A DNA stretch of 64,000 nt, from positions 1 through 64,000 of the forward strand of contig JABFGH010000007.1 of assembly GCA_013112585.1 (NCBI GenBank), given 5' to 3'. The DNA is from Ignavibacteriota bacterium (lineage in GTDB: Bacteria; Bacteroidota; Ignavibacteria; Ignavibacteriales; Melioribacteraceae). Positions 19,595 to 27,932 of the stretch are shown in pieces; the first letter of the stretch is position 1; each line of letters starts with the position of its first letter. A program made the position numbers and the translations under genes. Below the pieces are notes generated by a model. The model was not told where the DNA came from, searched no databases, and worked only from the letters and a program-made list of their open reading frames with translations.

Positions 19595-20976
19595 TGGAAG
19601 ACAAATTAATTTTTATTGTTGATGATGAACCCTCGATATTAAAACTGCTAACGTTTTGGGTACAGGAAAAATGGAAATACAAAATTAAAACCTTTGATAG
19701 AGGCGGCGGAGTTTTAGATGCTTTATCGGACGGACCGAGTTTAGTACTGCTTGATATTATGCTGCCTGATATTAATGGTGTTGATCTGCTTACTGAAATT
19801 AAAAAAGTAAATTCTAATCTGCCGGTAATTTTGCTTTCCGCACAAGGCAGTATCGAAGTTGCACTTAAGTCCTTAAAAGAAGGCGCTTATGATTACTTTC
19901 CGAAACCGCTTGATTACAGAAGATTAGAGCCTGTTATAAAAAATGCTATCAGTAATTATGATTTGATACAGGAACTGGAAAGACTTAAGCATGACTTAGA
20001 AGAGGAATATAAGTTTGATAATATTATTACCTCTGATAAAAAAATGCACGAAATATTTTCTATGGTTTCTAAAGTTCTTAATAATGACATAACAGTTTTA
20101 GTTAACGGAGAAAGCGGAACAGGTAAAGAACTTATTGCACGCGCAATACATTATAACGGAATGCGTAAGGATAAACCATTTGTTGTGGTTAATTGTGCAT
20201 CCATACCGCGCGAATTGTTAGAGAGTGAATTATTCGGGCATGAGAAAGGTTCGTTTACCGGAGCGTACCAAAAGAAAATAGGTAAGTTTGAATATGCACA
20301 AGGCGGCACCTTATTTTTAGATGAAATTAGTGAAATGGATGTTTCACTTCAGGCTAAAATTTTAAGATTGGTGCAGGAAAAAGAATTTGAACGTGTCGGC
20401 GGAAATGAAATTATTAAATCTGATGTAAGAATTATTTCTGCTACAAATAAAGATTTGAAAGAATGTGTAGATAACGGTGAATTTAGAGAAGACCTATATT
20501 ATAGGTTAAACTCATTTCCTTTATTACTGCCCCCGCTTCGAGAAAGAAGAAGAGATGTAATATTGCTGGTAAATTATTTTGTTGATAAATTTAATAAAAA
20601 ATTCGGCAAGGATGTTAAAGGGTTCAACAAAAAAGCACTTAAACAAATGTATGATTACGAATGGCCCGGAAATGTTAGAGAATTAGAAAACACAGTTGAA
20701 AGGTGCATGGTGCTTACCGATACAGAGCTAATTGAAGAAAATGTTCTGCCCCCGCAGCTTTTAAGCTCTAACGGTTCAGGTAGTATAAAACTGAACGGAC
20801 CTCTCTTTTCGGAGGAATCGCCAATTATTCCTTTCGAGAAACTGAAGGAGGAAGCAATAAGACATGCATTAAAAGTTACTAACGGCAATATTGTTGAAGC
20901 CGCTAAAAAACTTAATGTAGGCAGGGCAACAATTTATAGAATAATTGATAAGTATAACATCGATGCAAAAAGATAA
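19594..20976 (+). CDS. NtrC-family sigma-54-dependent response regulator
   Basis: 460 residues in the standard three-part layout. The receiver is at 1-120 with phospho-acceptor Asp near residue 54 (LLDIMLPD). The AAA+ domain (~145-375) has Walker A GESGTGKE near 172, the sigma-54 contact loop GSFTGA (a normal variant of GAFTGA) and Walker B GTLFLDEI. A Fis-type helix-turn-helix lies at 420-458 (NIVEAAKKLNVGRATIYRII). It should activate sigma-54 promoters after phosphorylation by the upstream kinase. Start is GTG overlapping the kinase stop (TAGTG). A candidate sigma-54 promoter in this window lies at 54486-54501. Confidence 0.95.
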   Translation: MEDKLIFIVDDEPSILKLLTFWVQEKWKYKIKTFDRGGGVLDALSDGPSLVLLDIMLPDINGVDLLTEIKKVNSNLPVILLSAQGSIEVALKSLKEGAYDYFPKPLDYRRLEPVIKNAISNYDLIQELERLKHDLEEEYKFDNIITSDKKMHEIFSMVSKVLNNDITVLVNGESGTGKELIARAIHYNGMRKDKPFVVVNCASIPRELLESELFGHEKGSFTGAYQKKIGKFEYAQGGTLFLDEISEMDVSLQAKILRLVQEKEFERVGGNEIIKSDVRIISATNKDLKECVDNGEFREDLYYRLNSFPLLLPPLRERRRDVILLVNYFVDKFNKKFGKDVKGFNKKALKQMYDYEWPGNVRELENTVERCMVLTDTELIEENVLPPQLLSSNGSGSIKLNGPLFSEESPIIPFEKLKEEAIRHALKVTNGNIVEAAKKLNVGRATIYRIIDKYNIDAKR

Positions 20977-22141
20977 CATAGTTGATAAAGTAAAAAATAT
21001 GAACAATTTTAATTTTGAAAATGCAAAACTACTTTTAGTTGAAGATGATAAAAGCATATCAACTTTATTTAAGTATAATTTAACCCGTGCAGGATTTTCA
21101 GTTGAAGTAGCAAAAAACGGAAAAGAAGGTTATGAAACTGCCCGCCGAATAATTCCTTCAATTATTATTAGCGATGTTATGATGCCGGTGATGGACGGAT
21201 TTGAATTTAGAAAAAAATTATTGAATGATGAAAACTTGAAAGGGATACCATTCGTATTTTTAACCGCAAAGGGTGAAGACGAAGATGTACTGATGGGATA
21301 TGATTTGAACATTGAAGATTATATCGTTAAGTCATCCAGTATGAAAGTAGTTGTTGCTAAAGTTAGAGCAATACTCAACAGTTTAGAAAAAGAGCGGTCG
21401 AAAACGGTTGGCGAAGTACAGAAAGCTGCCGATAATTTAGCAGCCACAGTGGTGCCCGATTCGTATCCGCAATTTGAAAATTTCAGTATTAAACATTGGC
21501 ATTTGCCTTATCAAAATGTGCCCGGCGGAGACTTTATTGATTACTTTAAATTTGATGATGATAATATTGTTATAGTTTTAGGCGATGTAATGGGTAAGCG
21601 GTGGGGTGCGTTTTATTTTGCAATTGCTTATGCCGGTTATGTACGCAGTTCTGTTCGTTTTGCCTTGCAGTCAGCTAAAAATCTTTCGCCCGGCGAAATT
21701 CTTGATCGCGTAAATGAATCGGTCTTTAATGATGAAAGAATTTCAGAAGTGTTTATAACTCTTTCGGTAGTTATTGTGAATAAAAAAACAATGACGGCAA
21801 AATATTGCGGAGCCGGGGATTTACCCCTTGTTCATAAATCAAAATCTGTAAGAATTATAAAAAGCAACGGTTTGCTGCTCGGCTTTGATAAAGAAGGCGA
21901 GTATGAAGATGCTGAAATAAAATTATCAAAAGGCGATGCATTGTTTTTATTTACAGATGGAATTACTGAATCAAGAATCGCTGAAAGTAATGAGCAAATT
22001 GGTGAGGATTATATTTACAAGTTTATTGAAAAAATGAATTCCGGTAATGATATGATTGAAGCAGTAAAAGAAGAAGTTGTCTCAGTTACCAATAATAAAT
22101 TTTCTGATGATATTAGTTTAATCTGTATTCAATCAATTTAA
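20963..22141 (+). CDS. Response regulator with PP2C (RsbU/SpoIIE-type) phosphatase output
   Basis: About 392 residues. The receiver domain is KLLLVEDDKSIS through ISDVMMPVMDGFEF (acceptor Asp in SDVMM). A SpoIIE-like serine phosphatase domain follows, with metal-site motifs VPGGDFIDYF, LGDVMGK, FTDGITES and a terminal DDISL. Such proteins dephosphorylate anti-sigma-factor antagonists and control general-stress or partner-switch pathways. The start is ambiguous: ATG 20963 overlaps the previous gene by 14 bases, while ATG 20999 sits just before the receiver fold; neither has a strong ribosome-binding site. It is the third gene of the kinase/NtrC/phosphatase unit. No anti-sigma partner is nearby. 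Confidence 0.88.
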   Translation: MQKDNIVDKVKNMNNFNFENAKLLLVEDDKSISTLFKYNLTRAGFSVEVAKNGKEGYETARRIIPSIIISDVMMPVMDGFEFRKKLLNDENLKGIPFVFLTAKGEDEDVLMGYDLNIEDYIVKSSSMKVVVAKVRAILNSLEKERSKTVGEVQKAADNLAATVVPDSYPQFENFSIKHWHLPYQNVPGGDFIDYFKFDDDNIVIVLGDVMGKRWGAFYFAIAYAGYVRSSVRFALQSAKNLSPGEILDRVNESVFNDERISEVFITLSVVIVNKKTMTAKYCGAGDLPLVHKSKSVRIIKSNGLLLGFDKEGEYEDAEIKLSKGDALFLFTDGITESRIAESNEQIGEDYIYKFIEKMNSGNDMIEAVKEEVVSVTNNKFSDDISLICIQSI

Positions 22142-22208
22142 CTACTTCTCTAAAACCATTTGTTTAAGATTTCCAACAAGCAGTTCAAACTTATCTCCCG
22201 ATAAAAAG

Positions 22209-22278
22209 TAATAAACCAGTAAACTGGTTGTGAATCATTTTGCATTTTTATTTGCCAACGACTGAAGTCGTTGGTTAA
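22209..22278 (+). repeat. Composite repeat unit, copy 1
   Basis: About 70 bp containing the aaccagt/actggtt hairpin, the spacer gaatcattttgcattt and the ccaacgac hairpin followed by ttaa. It is directly repeated at 22830-22893 with a few substitutions and one short length change. Confidence 0.85.
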
Positions 22279-22829
22279 TCCCGAATTATGCATTAGAAAT
22301 AATTTATAAAGCTAAATAAAAATTGTCCTTGTAAATGCACTGTCATTCCTGCCCGTCCGGCAGGCGGGTATGACGGTGATTAATTTTAAAATTATGTAAG
22401 GGGCTTTAGCCCGCCTTTGCCGGCAGGCAGGCCCAAAACCATTTGGGTTATCCCAAGGATTCCTTTGGAAAAACCCAATATTTATGTTTGCTCAATATTC
22501 ACGGCGCTGAAGCACCGTGCTATTATCTCTTTTGCATAATTCGGGTTAATTTACCTGCCGAAATTTATTACCGTTTTATTTTATCCGTGGTTATTAAATA
22601 TTTGCGTCTCCGATATAATTTTACGGGACTACGAAGTAGTCAAATATAAATAACCATAGGAGAATCCTATGGAATAAAGGAACTAGCATATAACTTCAAC
22701 CCCGGCGGGGTTGAAGTATAAGTTCTGTAATTAGAACATTGACATATTTAAAAGAGTTAAGTTGTAGATTTAGGAGAGATAGTTTTATTCAACTTGTATT
22801 CCCGGGTGCTGCATAGCGGAAAACAGGGA

Positions 22830-22893
22830 TAAACCTGTAAACTGGTTATGAATCATTTTGCATTTATTTGCCAACGACTGAAGTCGTTGGTTA
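22830..22893 (+). repeat. Composite repeat unit, copy 2
   Basis: Second copy of the two-hairpin unit, same orientation, about 550 bp downstream of copy 1. The first hairpin is slightly damaged (aacctgt opposite actggtt), while the second (22871-22890) is perfect. Confidence 0.85.
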
Positions 22894-22920
22894 ACTTACC
22901 TGCTAAAAACTATTACCGCT

Positions 22921-23928
22921 TTATAAAACGGTCTGCTTTAAATTTTTAACAAGCAGTTCAAACTTTTCATCCGTTAAACAAATCTGTTTAAAAATACTTT
23001 CTAAATTTTCTTTAGTTATTTTATTAAAATCCTTTTCTAAAGGAGTAATGCATACTCCGCCTATATCTACCGATGCAGGCGATAGTAAAATATTATCCTC
23101 ACCTTCGGCAAAGTAGTAATCGGGTCTATGCTTTTCTCTTGGTATAATAAAAACTTTCCACACATCATTTTCAAATGAAGCAATAACGTTCATCATCGGC
23201 TCTTCCGAATTACCGGATAACTCCTCATAAGCAGAATAGAAATTATTGAATAACTCTATAACTTTTGATTTAACGGAAGATTCAATAACAATAATATTCC
23301 GCAAGTAGGAGTTAATTGTGAAAAGTGAATAATCATTTTCAGAAGTAACTATGCTTTTGTTTTCTGCTATAAAATTTTCATAGTCGCTTTCAATAGGCAT
23401 AAAAAATTTTGTGCCTGCCTGAAAATGCATATGGTCAGGAGCAGAAGCGCCGCATTTAGGTCCATTATAAAAAACAGAATAATGCCGACTTAACGCCTTT
23501 GCCAAGTTTAGCATCTCGGCAAAATTGCTTAATAATTTTTGCGGGGTATGCGAAATTTTTGGAATTGTAAAGTGTTCAGGGAAAATTGGAAAAGGATTAC
23601 ACAAAATTGTATAATCGTTGAATTCAATACCGCGCTGCTGTTCAGGTAAATTTTCAACGCACAAAAAACATTTTCGCTCTTTAATAGATTTAGCATCGAC
23701 CTTTGCTGAGGATGAAGTTATTCGAGCGGGATTAAATTGTACTTTAACAATAAAGCCATCGAAATGAAATTCCTTAACCTTAACATTGCTCAACTGTTCA
23801 TAATTATCGGAAAGCAATTTCCATGAGTTCATTTGCTGTTTGAGCAGACCTTTTGCTTTATCAGCGATTGTATTGCCTTCTGTAAACTTATCCAATTCAT
23901 CGGCTGAAATTATAACTTTGTCAATCAT
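22921..23928 (-). CDS. DUF4922 / HIT-like nucleotidyl-transferase or hydrolase
   Basis: 335 residues, no signal peptide. The region RKCFLCVENLP, then NDYTILCNPFPIFPEHFTIP, and the motif CGASAPDHMHFQAG (about residues 155-170, H-x-H-x-Q core) match HIT-superfamily enzymes of the galactose-1-phosphate uridylyltransferase / Ap4A phosphorylase / GDP-hexose phosphorylase kind; Bacteroidota members carry the DUF4922 label. The reaction is therefore likely phosphorolysis or transfer on a nucleotide or nucleotide sugar, substrate unknown. The glycosyltransferase gene upstream on the same strand suggests glycan metabolism, but 308 bp of repeats separate them. Confidence 0.65.
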   Translation of the reverse strand: MIDKVIISADELDKFTEGNTIADKAKGLLKQQMNSWKLLSDNYEQLSNVKVKEFHFDGFIVKVQFNPARITSSSAKVDAKSIKERKCFLCVENLPEQQRGIEFNDYTILCNPFPIFPEHFTIPKISHTPQKLLSNFAEMLNLAKALSRHYSVFYNGPKCGASAPDHMHFQAGTKFFMPIESDYENFIAENKSIVTSENDYSLFTINSYLRNIIVIESSVKSKVIELFNNFYSAYEELSGNSEEPMMNVIASFENDVWKVFIIPREKHRPDYYFAEGEDNILLSPASVDIGGVCITPLEKDFNKITKENLESIFKQICLTDEKFELLVKNLKQTVL

Positions 23929-24236
23929 TGAGAATTATATATTAATCATTTATGGTTTAATTGCTTAATTGTTAAATGGCTAAAAACATTTAATAGTGTT
24001 TTACTATTTTCGATTCACGATTATTCGATTATCGATTTTACGTCTTCATGTCTTTTCCGATTATTGAGTAGGAGATTCTTCGCCCGACAAAAAGCAGTCG
24101 GACTCTGAATGACAAATTTTGGTTGGCAGCCATAAAAAGAAATTTACGATTACCGATTATTCGATTATCGATTTCCCGTCTTAACGTCTCTACGTTCCCA
24201 CGTCTTTACATCTCTACGTTTCAACGTTCACACGTG
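23929..24236. repeat. Repeat-rich spacer with duplicated cgattattcgatt block and acgtctct array
   Basis: Two copies of a block with core cgattattcgattatcga lie near 24016 and 24151. Between them is a ttcgcccgac...gtcgg hairpin element. From about 24172 to the stop codon of the glycosyltransferase runs a degenerate tandem array of acgtctct-like 8-mers. No gene seen. Confidence 0.65.
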
Positions 24237-25697
24237 CTAAGCATTCTTCAACTGCCTTGCTAATACTTCAATAGTTCTCACTCTGTCTTTGTAAGTATTA
24301 TTGCTGTTAACCTTCTCAACACTTAAAGCGGCATCGGAGTTTCCTTCCCATCGTCGGCATGCATAAATAGCGTGGTAAATTCTGCCGATTTGGTAATTGC
24401 GCGAAATCGCCAATCCTACTGCATAATCTTCGCCATAGCTTACGTTAGGTATTTTAATTTTACGAAGCACAGGTGTATAAAAACCGCGGGGTGCACCGAG
24501 ACCATTAATTCTAATCGCATTGTTTCTGCCATTTTCCGGTGTCCATTCTTTATGGTCGATCAATCCCGGCGGTATTTCGTTTAAATGAAAGTCGGTCATT
24601 TTGTAGCTGCCAATTACCATTGCACATTTTTCTTCATGAAAACAATCAACAATAGTTTGTAAAGTATTTTCATCGATATAAATATCATCACTGTCTAACT
24701 GCACTGAATATCTTCCGCATTTAGGATGATGTACAGCTTCGTTCCAGCAGCCGCCAATCTGCAAATCTTTGCTTTCGGGAATAACATGTAAAACTCTCTC
24801 GTCCTTATCTGCAAACGATTTAATAGTTTCTGTCGTTCCGTCAGTTGAGTAATTATCAACAACAATTAAGTTGAATTTGAAATTGGTTTTCTGTTTTAGA
24901 ACTGATTCTATTGCGTCCCCGATTGTTTTATTTCTATTACGAACAGGAATAATTACAGATGCTTCGAGTTCAAAATTTTCATCTTCAATTTTTACTTCTT
25001 CAAATTTCGGTTCAAGGTAGGCATTAATGTTTTTAAGGTGAGATGTAACCGCCTCTTCCATTTCAATTTGAACTTTTCTGTTTTTAGGATCAACATAATC
25101 AAAAAGTTTTTCGCCCGATTTACGGGTATCGGTTTCAACTACCGTGTATAAGTATTCCGGAAGTCTTAGCAATGCACCTTGCTGTGATAGTCTTAGTCGC
25201 AAATCGTAAAGACCGGCAAATGAAAAATTATCATTCATGGCTTCTGCTGCTTTTTTAACCATGTTTGTACGGCAGCATAAAACGTAACCAAAATTAAAGT
25301 CATCACGCAGGCTGCCTATTTGATAATCAATTACAGGATGATGTTTCCGTACATCGTCTTTTACCTCATCATAATCGGAATAAATAAAAGCTGCGCCTGT
25401 ATCATCGGAGGTGCTGACAAATCTTTCCAATGAAAATTGGCTAAACTCAATTTGCGATTCCTTATTAATAATAAGTGTGTAATCGCTATTCGATTTTTCC
25501 GCTATCAGCTTAATTGTGTTAGTTGACCAGATATCGCTCACATTGATAACTTCGGTATTATCTATGGGCTGTAAATTTTTATCACTGCTTAACAAATATG
25601 TTTTTGAGATAAGCTCTGAGTTTGCTAAATAGTCAATCGTTTTTTTTGATTCTTCCATACCTGAATAAGGTATAAAGGCGGTCAGTCTGTTCTTCAT
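24237..25697 (-). CDS. Two-domain family 2 glycosyltransferase
   Basis: 486 residues. The C-terminal part (~245-480) is a clear GT-A, family 2 fold: [20 protein letters not shown], then [10 protein letters not shown], and the metal/nucleotide D-x-D region QLDSDDIY. The N-terminal ~235 residues look like a second, diverged GT-A domain ([17 protein letters not shown], then FIYSDYDEV) with no clear DxD. No membrane helix, so it is cytoplasmic. The acceptor is unknown. It is transcribed with the TonB-dependent receptor gene upstream (30 bp apart) and toward the DUF4922 gene. Confidence 0.8.
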   Translation of the reverse strand: MKNRLTAFIPYSGMEESKKTIDYLANSELISKTYLLSSDKNLQPIDNTEVINVSDIWSTNTIKLIAEKSNSDYTLIINKESQIEFSQFSLERFVSTSDDTGAAFIYSDYDEVKDDVRKHHPVIDYQIGSLRDDFNFGYVLCCRTNMVKKAAEAMNDNFSFAGLYDLRLRLSQQGALLRLPEYLYTVVETDTRKSGEKLFDYVDPKNRKVQIEMEEAVTSHLKNINAYLEPKFEEVKIEDENFELEASVIIPVRNRNKTIGDAIESVLKQKTNFKFNLIVVDNYSTDGTTETIKSFADKDERVLHVIPESKDLQIGGCWNEAVHHPKCGRYSVQLDSDDIYIDENTLQTIVDCFHEEKCAMVIGSYKMTDFHLNEIPPGLIDHKEWTPENGRNNAIRINGLGAPRGFYTPVLRKIKIPNVSYGEDYAVGLAISRNYQIGRIYHAIYACRRWEGNSDAALSVEKVNSNNTYKDRVRTIEVLARQLKNA

Positions 25698-25727
25698 TTT
25701 ATATCCGTTTAATTTATAGATGCTTTT

Positions 25728-27689
25728 TTAATTTTTAAACTCGAGTGAAAAACCGGCAAAAAATTCTCTGCCTGCTTCCGGCAATCCCCATTGGGTGTAA
25801 TATAATTTATCAAATATATTATTAACTCTAAAGAAAATTTCCAAATTAGTATTCTCATTAAATGGAACTAAATAAGATGTTCTGAAATTGAGGAGAAAGT
25901 AGTCATCAAGTTTCTGAAAATATTCGCTTCCTTCTTTTAAGCCGAATTCCTTACCAATAAAGTTTGCTTCGATAATTGAATTAAAATTTTTATTGAAAGT
26001 ATAATCCAATGTTAAGCCGGCGTTAAGTTCCGGTTTATATTCTAAGGTATCGCTAAATTCACCGTTTGTATTTTCGGCAAACGCATTTAAGTAAGTTATA
26101 TTTGCACTAACTTCAAAATTTTTTCTAATAAACAAATTAGTTTTAGCTTCTACTCCAAGTATTCTAATTTTATCTTTATTAATTCGTTTAAATTGGCTTC
26201 CGGGCAGCGACTGCCTTACAATTCCATCATTCATAAAAGTAGCAAAAAGATTTATGTAATTATAGCTGAAAGAATTTTGATAAATAAAATTTACTTCACC
26301 GTTATATGCTTCTTCGGCTTTTAACCCGGGGTTAGGTACAAACCTGCCGAGTGCTCCGGAAAAGGTTTCCCTTAGTGTAGGGAAGCGGGTCTTTCTTCCG
26401 AAATTTAATTTTACTATGTACGCATTGTTAAAGGAATAAATAAAAGATGTATTAAATGAATAATCGGTTATTCCTTCTTTGTCGGGTTTGTCTCCCGTCT
26501 TAGGCGTATATGAGGCATCGTAACTTGCGCCTGCAATTGCAGAAAAGTTGGATTTAATAAATTCATATTCAGCGCCGGCACTAAAAACGTTTTGAGTATA
26601 TTTTAACTCGCTGTAATTACCGCTTAAAAAACTCTCGGTATGGGTTGATGAAAAACCGCTTAACGATGCTCTTAAAATTGAGGAAGAATTAAAAATCCTC
26701 TGCAGATTTACTCTGCCGAAAAAAGTAGCATCCTTTCCTTTCTCAATATCATCAATAGCAGAGTAGCTTAAACTATTATATTGATTTATTTGTGATTCTA
26801 AATTGCTGAATGAAAATGAATAACCAATAATTGTTGATGATAAAATATGCTCACCATTTAAAATTGTTTTAAACTTTTTCCAAACCGGATATTGCCAAAA
26901 GCGCGGACTACCAACATCTATCTCCGCCGGTACTCCTTTTTCTGAATCGATATAAGAGAAAGATAAACCGAGTTTAGAAATTAGAGAAAGCTTATAATTA
27001 AATTTAACAAAGGAGTTTAAGTTTTCGCTGAAACTGTTCAATCTATAATCAGCCGGATTTGAAGCTGTGTTTTTAAATTCGCCGGGTAAAACGAACCCAT
27101 TACTTTTTTTATATGAGATTGAAGCTAAATAAGAAAATTTATCAAAAGAGCTTTGCCAATAACCGGAAAAACGTTTAAAGCTGAAATGCCCCAATTGTGC
27201 CTTAATGCCTCCTAAACTTTTACCGCTTTCAATTTCGCGAGTGTTAATACTTACAACACCGGCTAAAGTATTAGCACCGTAAACAATTGAGGGTATTCCT
27301 TTCGTAACGGCAATGTAGCCTATCACATCAGCCGGTACAAGACTTAAATCAATTCTATTATCCCATGGAATGTTCAGCGGAACACCATCAAAAAAAATTG
27401 AAATTTGACGCGAATTTGAGCCGCGCAAAAATATTTGGCTCTCACCCCTTGAGTTATTTTGAACTTTTACTGAAGGTATAAACTTTGCAAATTCATTTAT
27501 TGATGATGCATCTGATTTTTTAATACTGTTTAGTTTAATTTCAGTTACACTTTTCGGTTCAACTATTAATCCGCTTTTTACAGTTACTTCATCTAACTTG
27601 TAAGTTCTTACTGAATCTTGTGTAAATGAAAAAATTGGATTTTGAACAATAAGCAGTAATAGTGAGGCAGTAATTATAAGATAATTCAT
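25728..27689 (-). CDS. TonB-dependent outer-membrane receptor
   Basis: 653 residues with a signal peptide (about 1-24) and a TonB-box-like segment LDEVTV near residue 33. The plug domain lies at ~40-155 (FIPSVKVQNNS, IFLRGSNSRQISIFFDGVPL, then VYGANTLAGVVSINT). The remainder is a 22-strand-type barrel with alternating aromatic residues, ending in a C-terminal strand (FFAGFSLEFKN). The layout is BtuB/siderophore-receptor like, without a carboxypeptidase-like SusC extension. I looked for a cobalamin riboswitch upstream and saw none, so the ligand is open. It is divergent from the propeller kinase. Confidence 0.88.
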   Translation of the reverse strand: MNYLIITASLLLLIVQNPIFSFTQDSVRTYKLDEVTVKSGLIVEPKSVTEIKLNSIKKSDASSINEFAKFIPSVKVQNNSRGESQIFLRGSNSRQISIFFDGVPLNIPWDNRIDLSLVPADVIGYIAVTKGIPSIVYGANTLAGVVSINTREIESGKSLGGIKAQLGHFSFKRFSGYWQSSFDKFSYLASISYKKSNGFVLPGEFKNTASNPADYRLNSFSENLNSFVKFNYKLSLISKLGLSFSYIDSEKGVPAEIDVGSPRFWQYPVWKKFKTILNGEHILSSTIIGYSFSFSNLESQINQYNSLSYSAIDDIEKGKDATFFGRVNLQRIFNSSSILRASLSGFSSTHTESFLSGNYSELKYTQNVFSAGAEYEFIKSNFSAIAGASYDASYTPKTGDKPDKEGITDYSFNTSFIYSFNNAYIVKLNFGRKTRFPTLRETFSGALGRFVPNPGLKAEEAYNGEVNFIYQNSFSYNYINLFATFMNDGIVRQSLPGSQFKRINKDKIRILGVEAKTNLFIRKNFEVSANITYLNAFAENTNGEFSDTLEYKPELNAGLTLDYTFNKNFNSIIEANFIGKEFGLKEGSEYFQKLDDYFLLNFRTSYLVPFNENTNLEIFFRVNNIFDKLYYTQWGLPEAGREFFAGFSLEFKN

Positions 27690-27932
27690 AAAAATCGTTT
27701 CAGGTTAAATAAGTTTTTCAAAAATAATTTTTAATGTAAGTTCAATTAATTATTAAATACTAAAATACTGAATATTATTGAGAAGGTTAAACGATTTAAC
27801 TGAAATATAGTTTCTAAATTTTACAAAATAGTTGCCGACAATATTTGCCATTGAAAATATTGTAAATTTGTGCAAATTAGTTAGCTTTAATTTTTATTAC
27901 TACTATAAAATAAGACTCCACATAGAGTTTTA

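Larger units (their letters stand above)
22142..22920. repeat. Cluster of about nine palindromic elements (gene-free hotspot)
   Basis: 779 bp without a gene but dense in hairpin-forming units. Palindromes: 22214-22229 (aaccagt/actggtt), 22255-22274 (ccaacgac-tgaa-gtcgttgg), 22342-22374 (outer gtcat/atgac, inner cctgcc/ggcagg), 22443-22478 (ttgggtt/aacccaa with an inner ccaa/ttgg stem), 22500-22519 (cacgg/ccgtg), 22627-22641 (gactac-gaa-gtagtc), 22654-22672 (ccatagga-gaa-tcctatgg), 22694-22716 (cttcaacccc/ggggttgaag) and 22871-22890 (second ccaacgac unit). Several loops share GAA. An apparent 68-codon frame at 22443-22649 is composed of these repeats and is not a gene. Confidence 0.85.

Noticed and set aside
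22443-22649. 68-codon open frame in the palindrome cluster
   Set aside because: It is composed of hairpin elements read as protein; no ribosome-binding site and no protein-like pattern.
22142-22920. CRISPR array
   Set aside because: Repeats are few, of different families and irregularly spaced; no constant direct repeat with unique spacers and no cas genes.
27690-27932. Cobalamin riboswitch or other leader upstream of the TonB receptor
   Set aside because: I found none of the conserved B12-box words on the minus strand; the spacer is plain AT-rich sequence.
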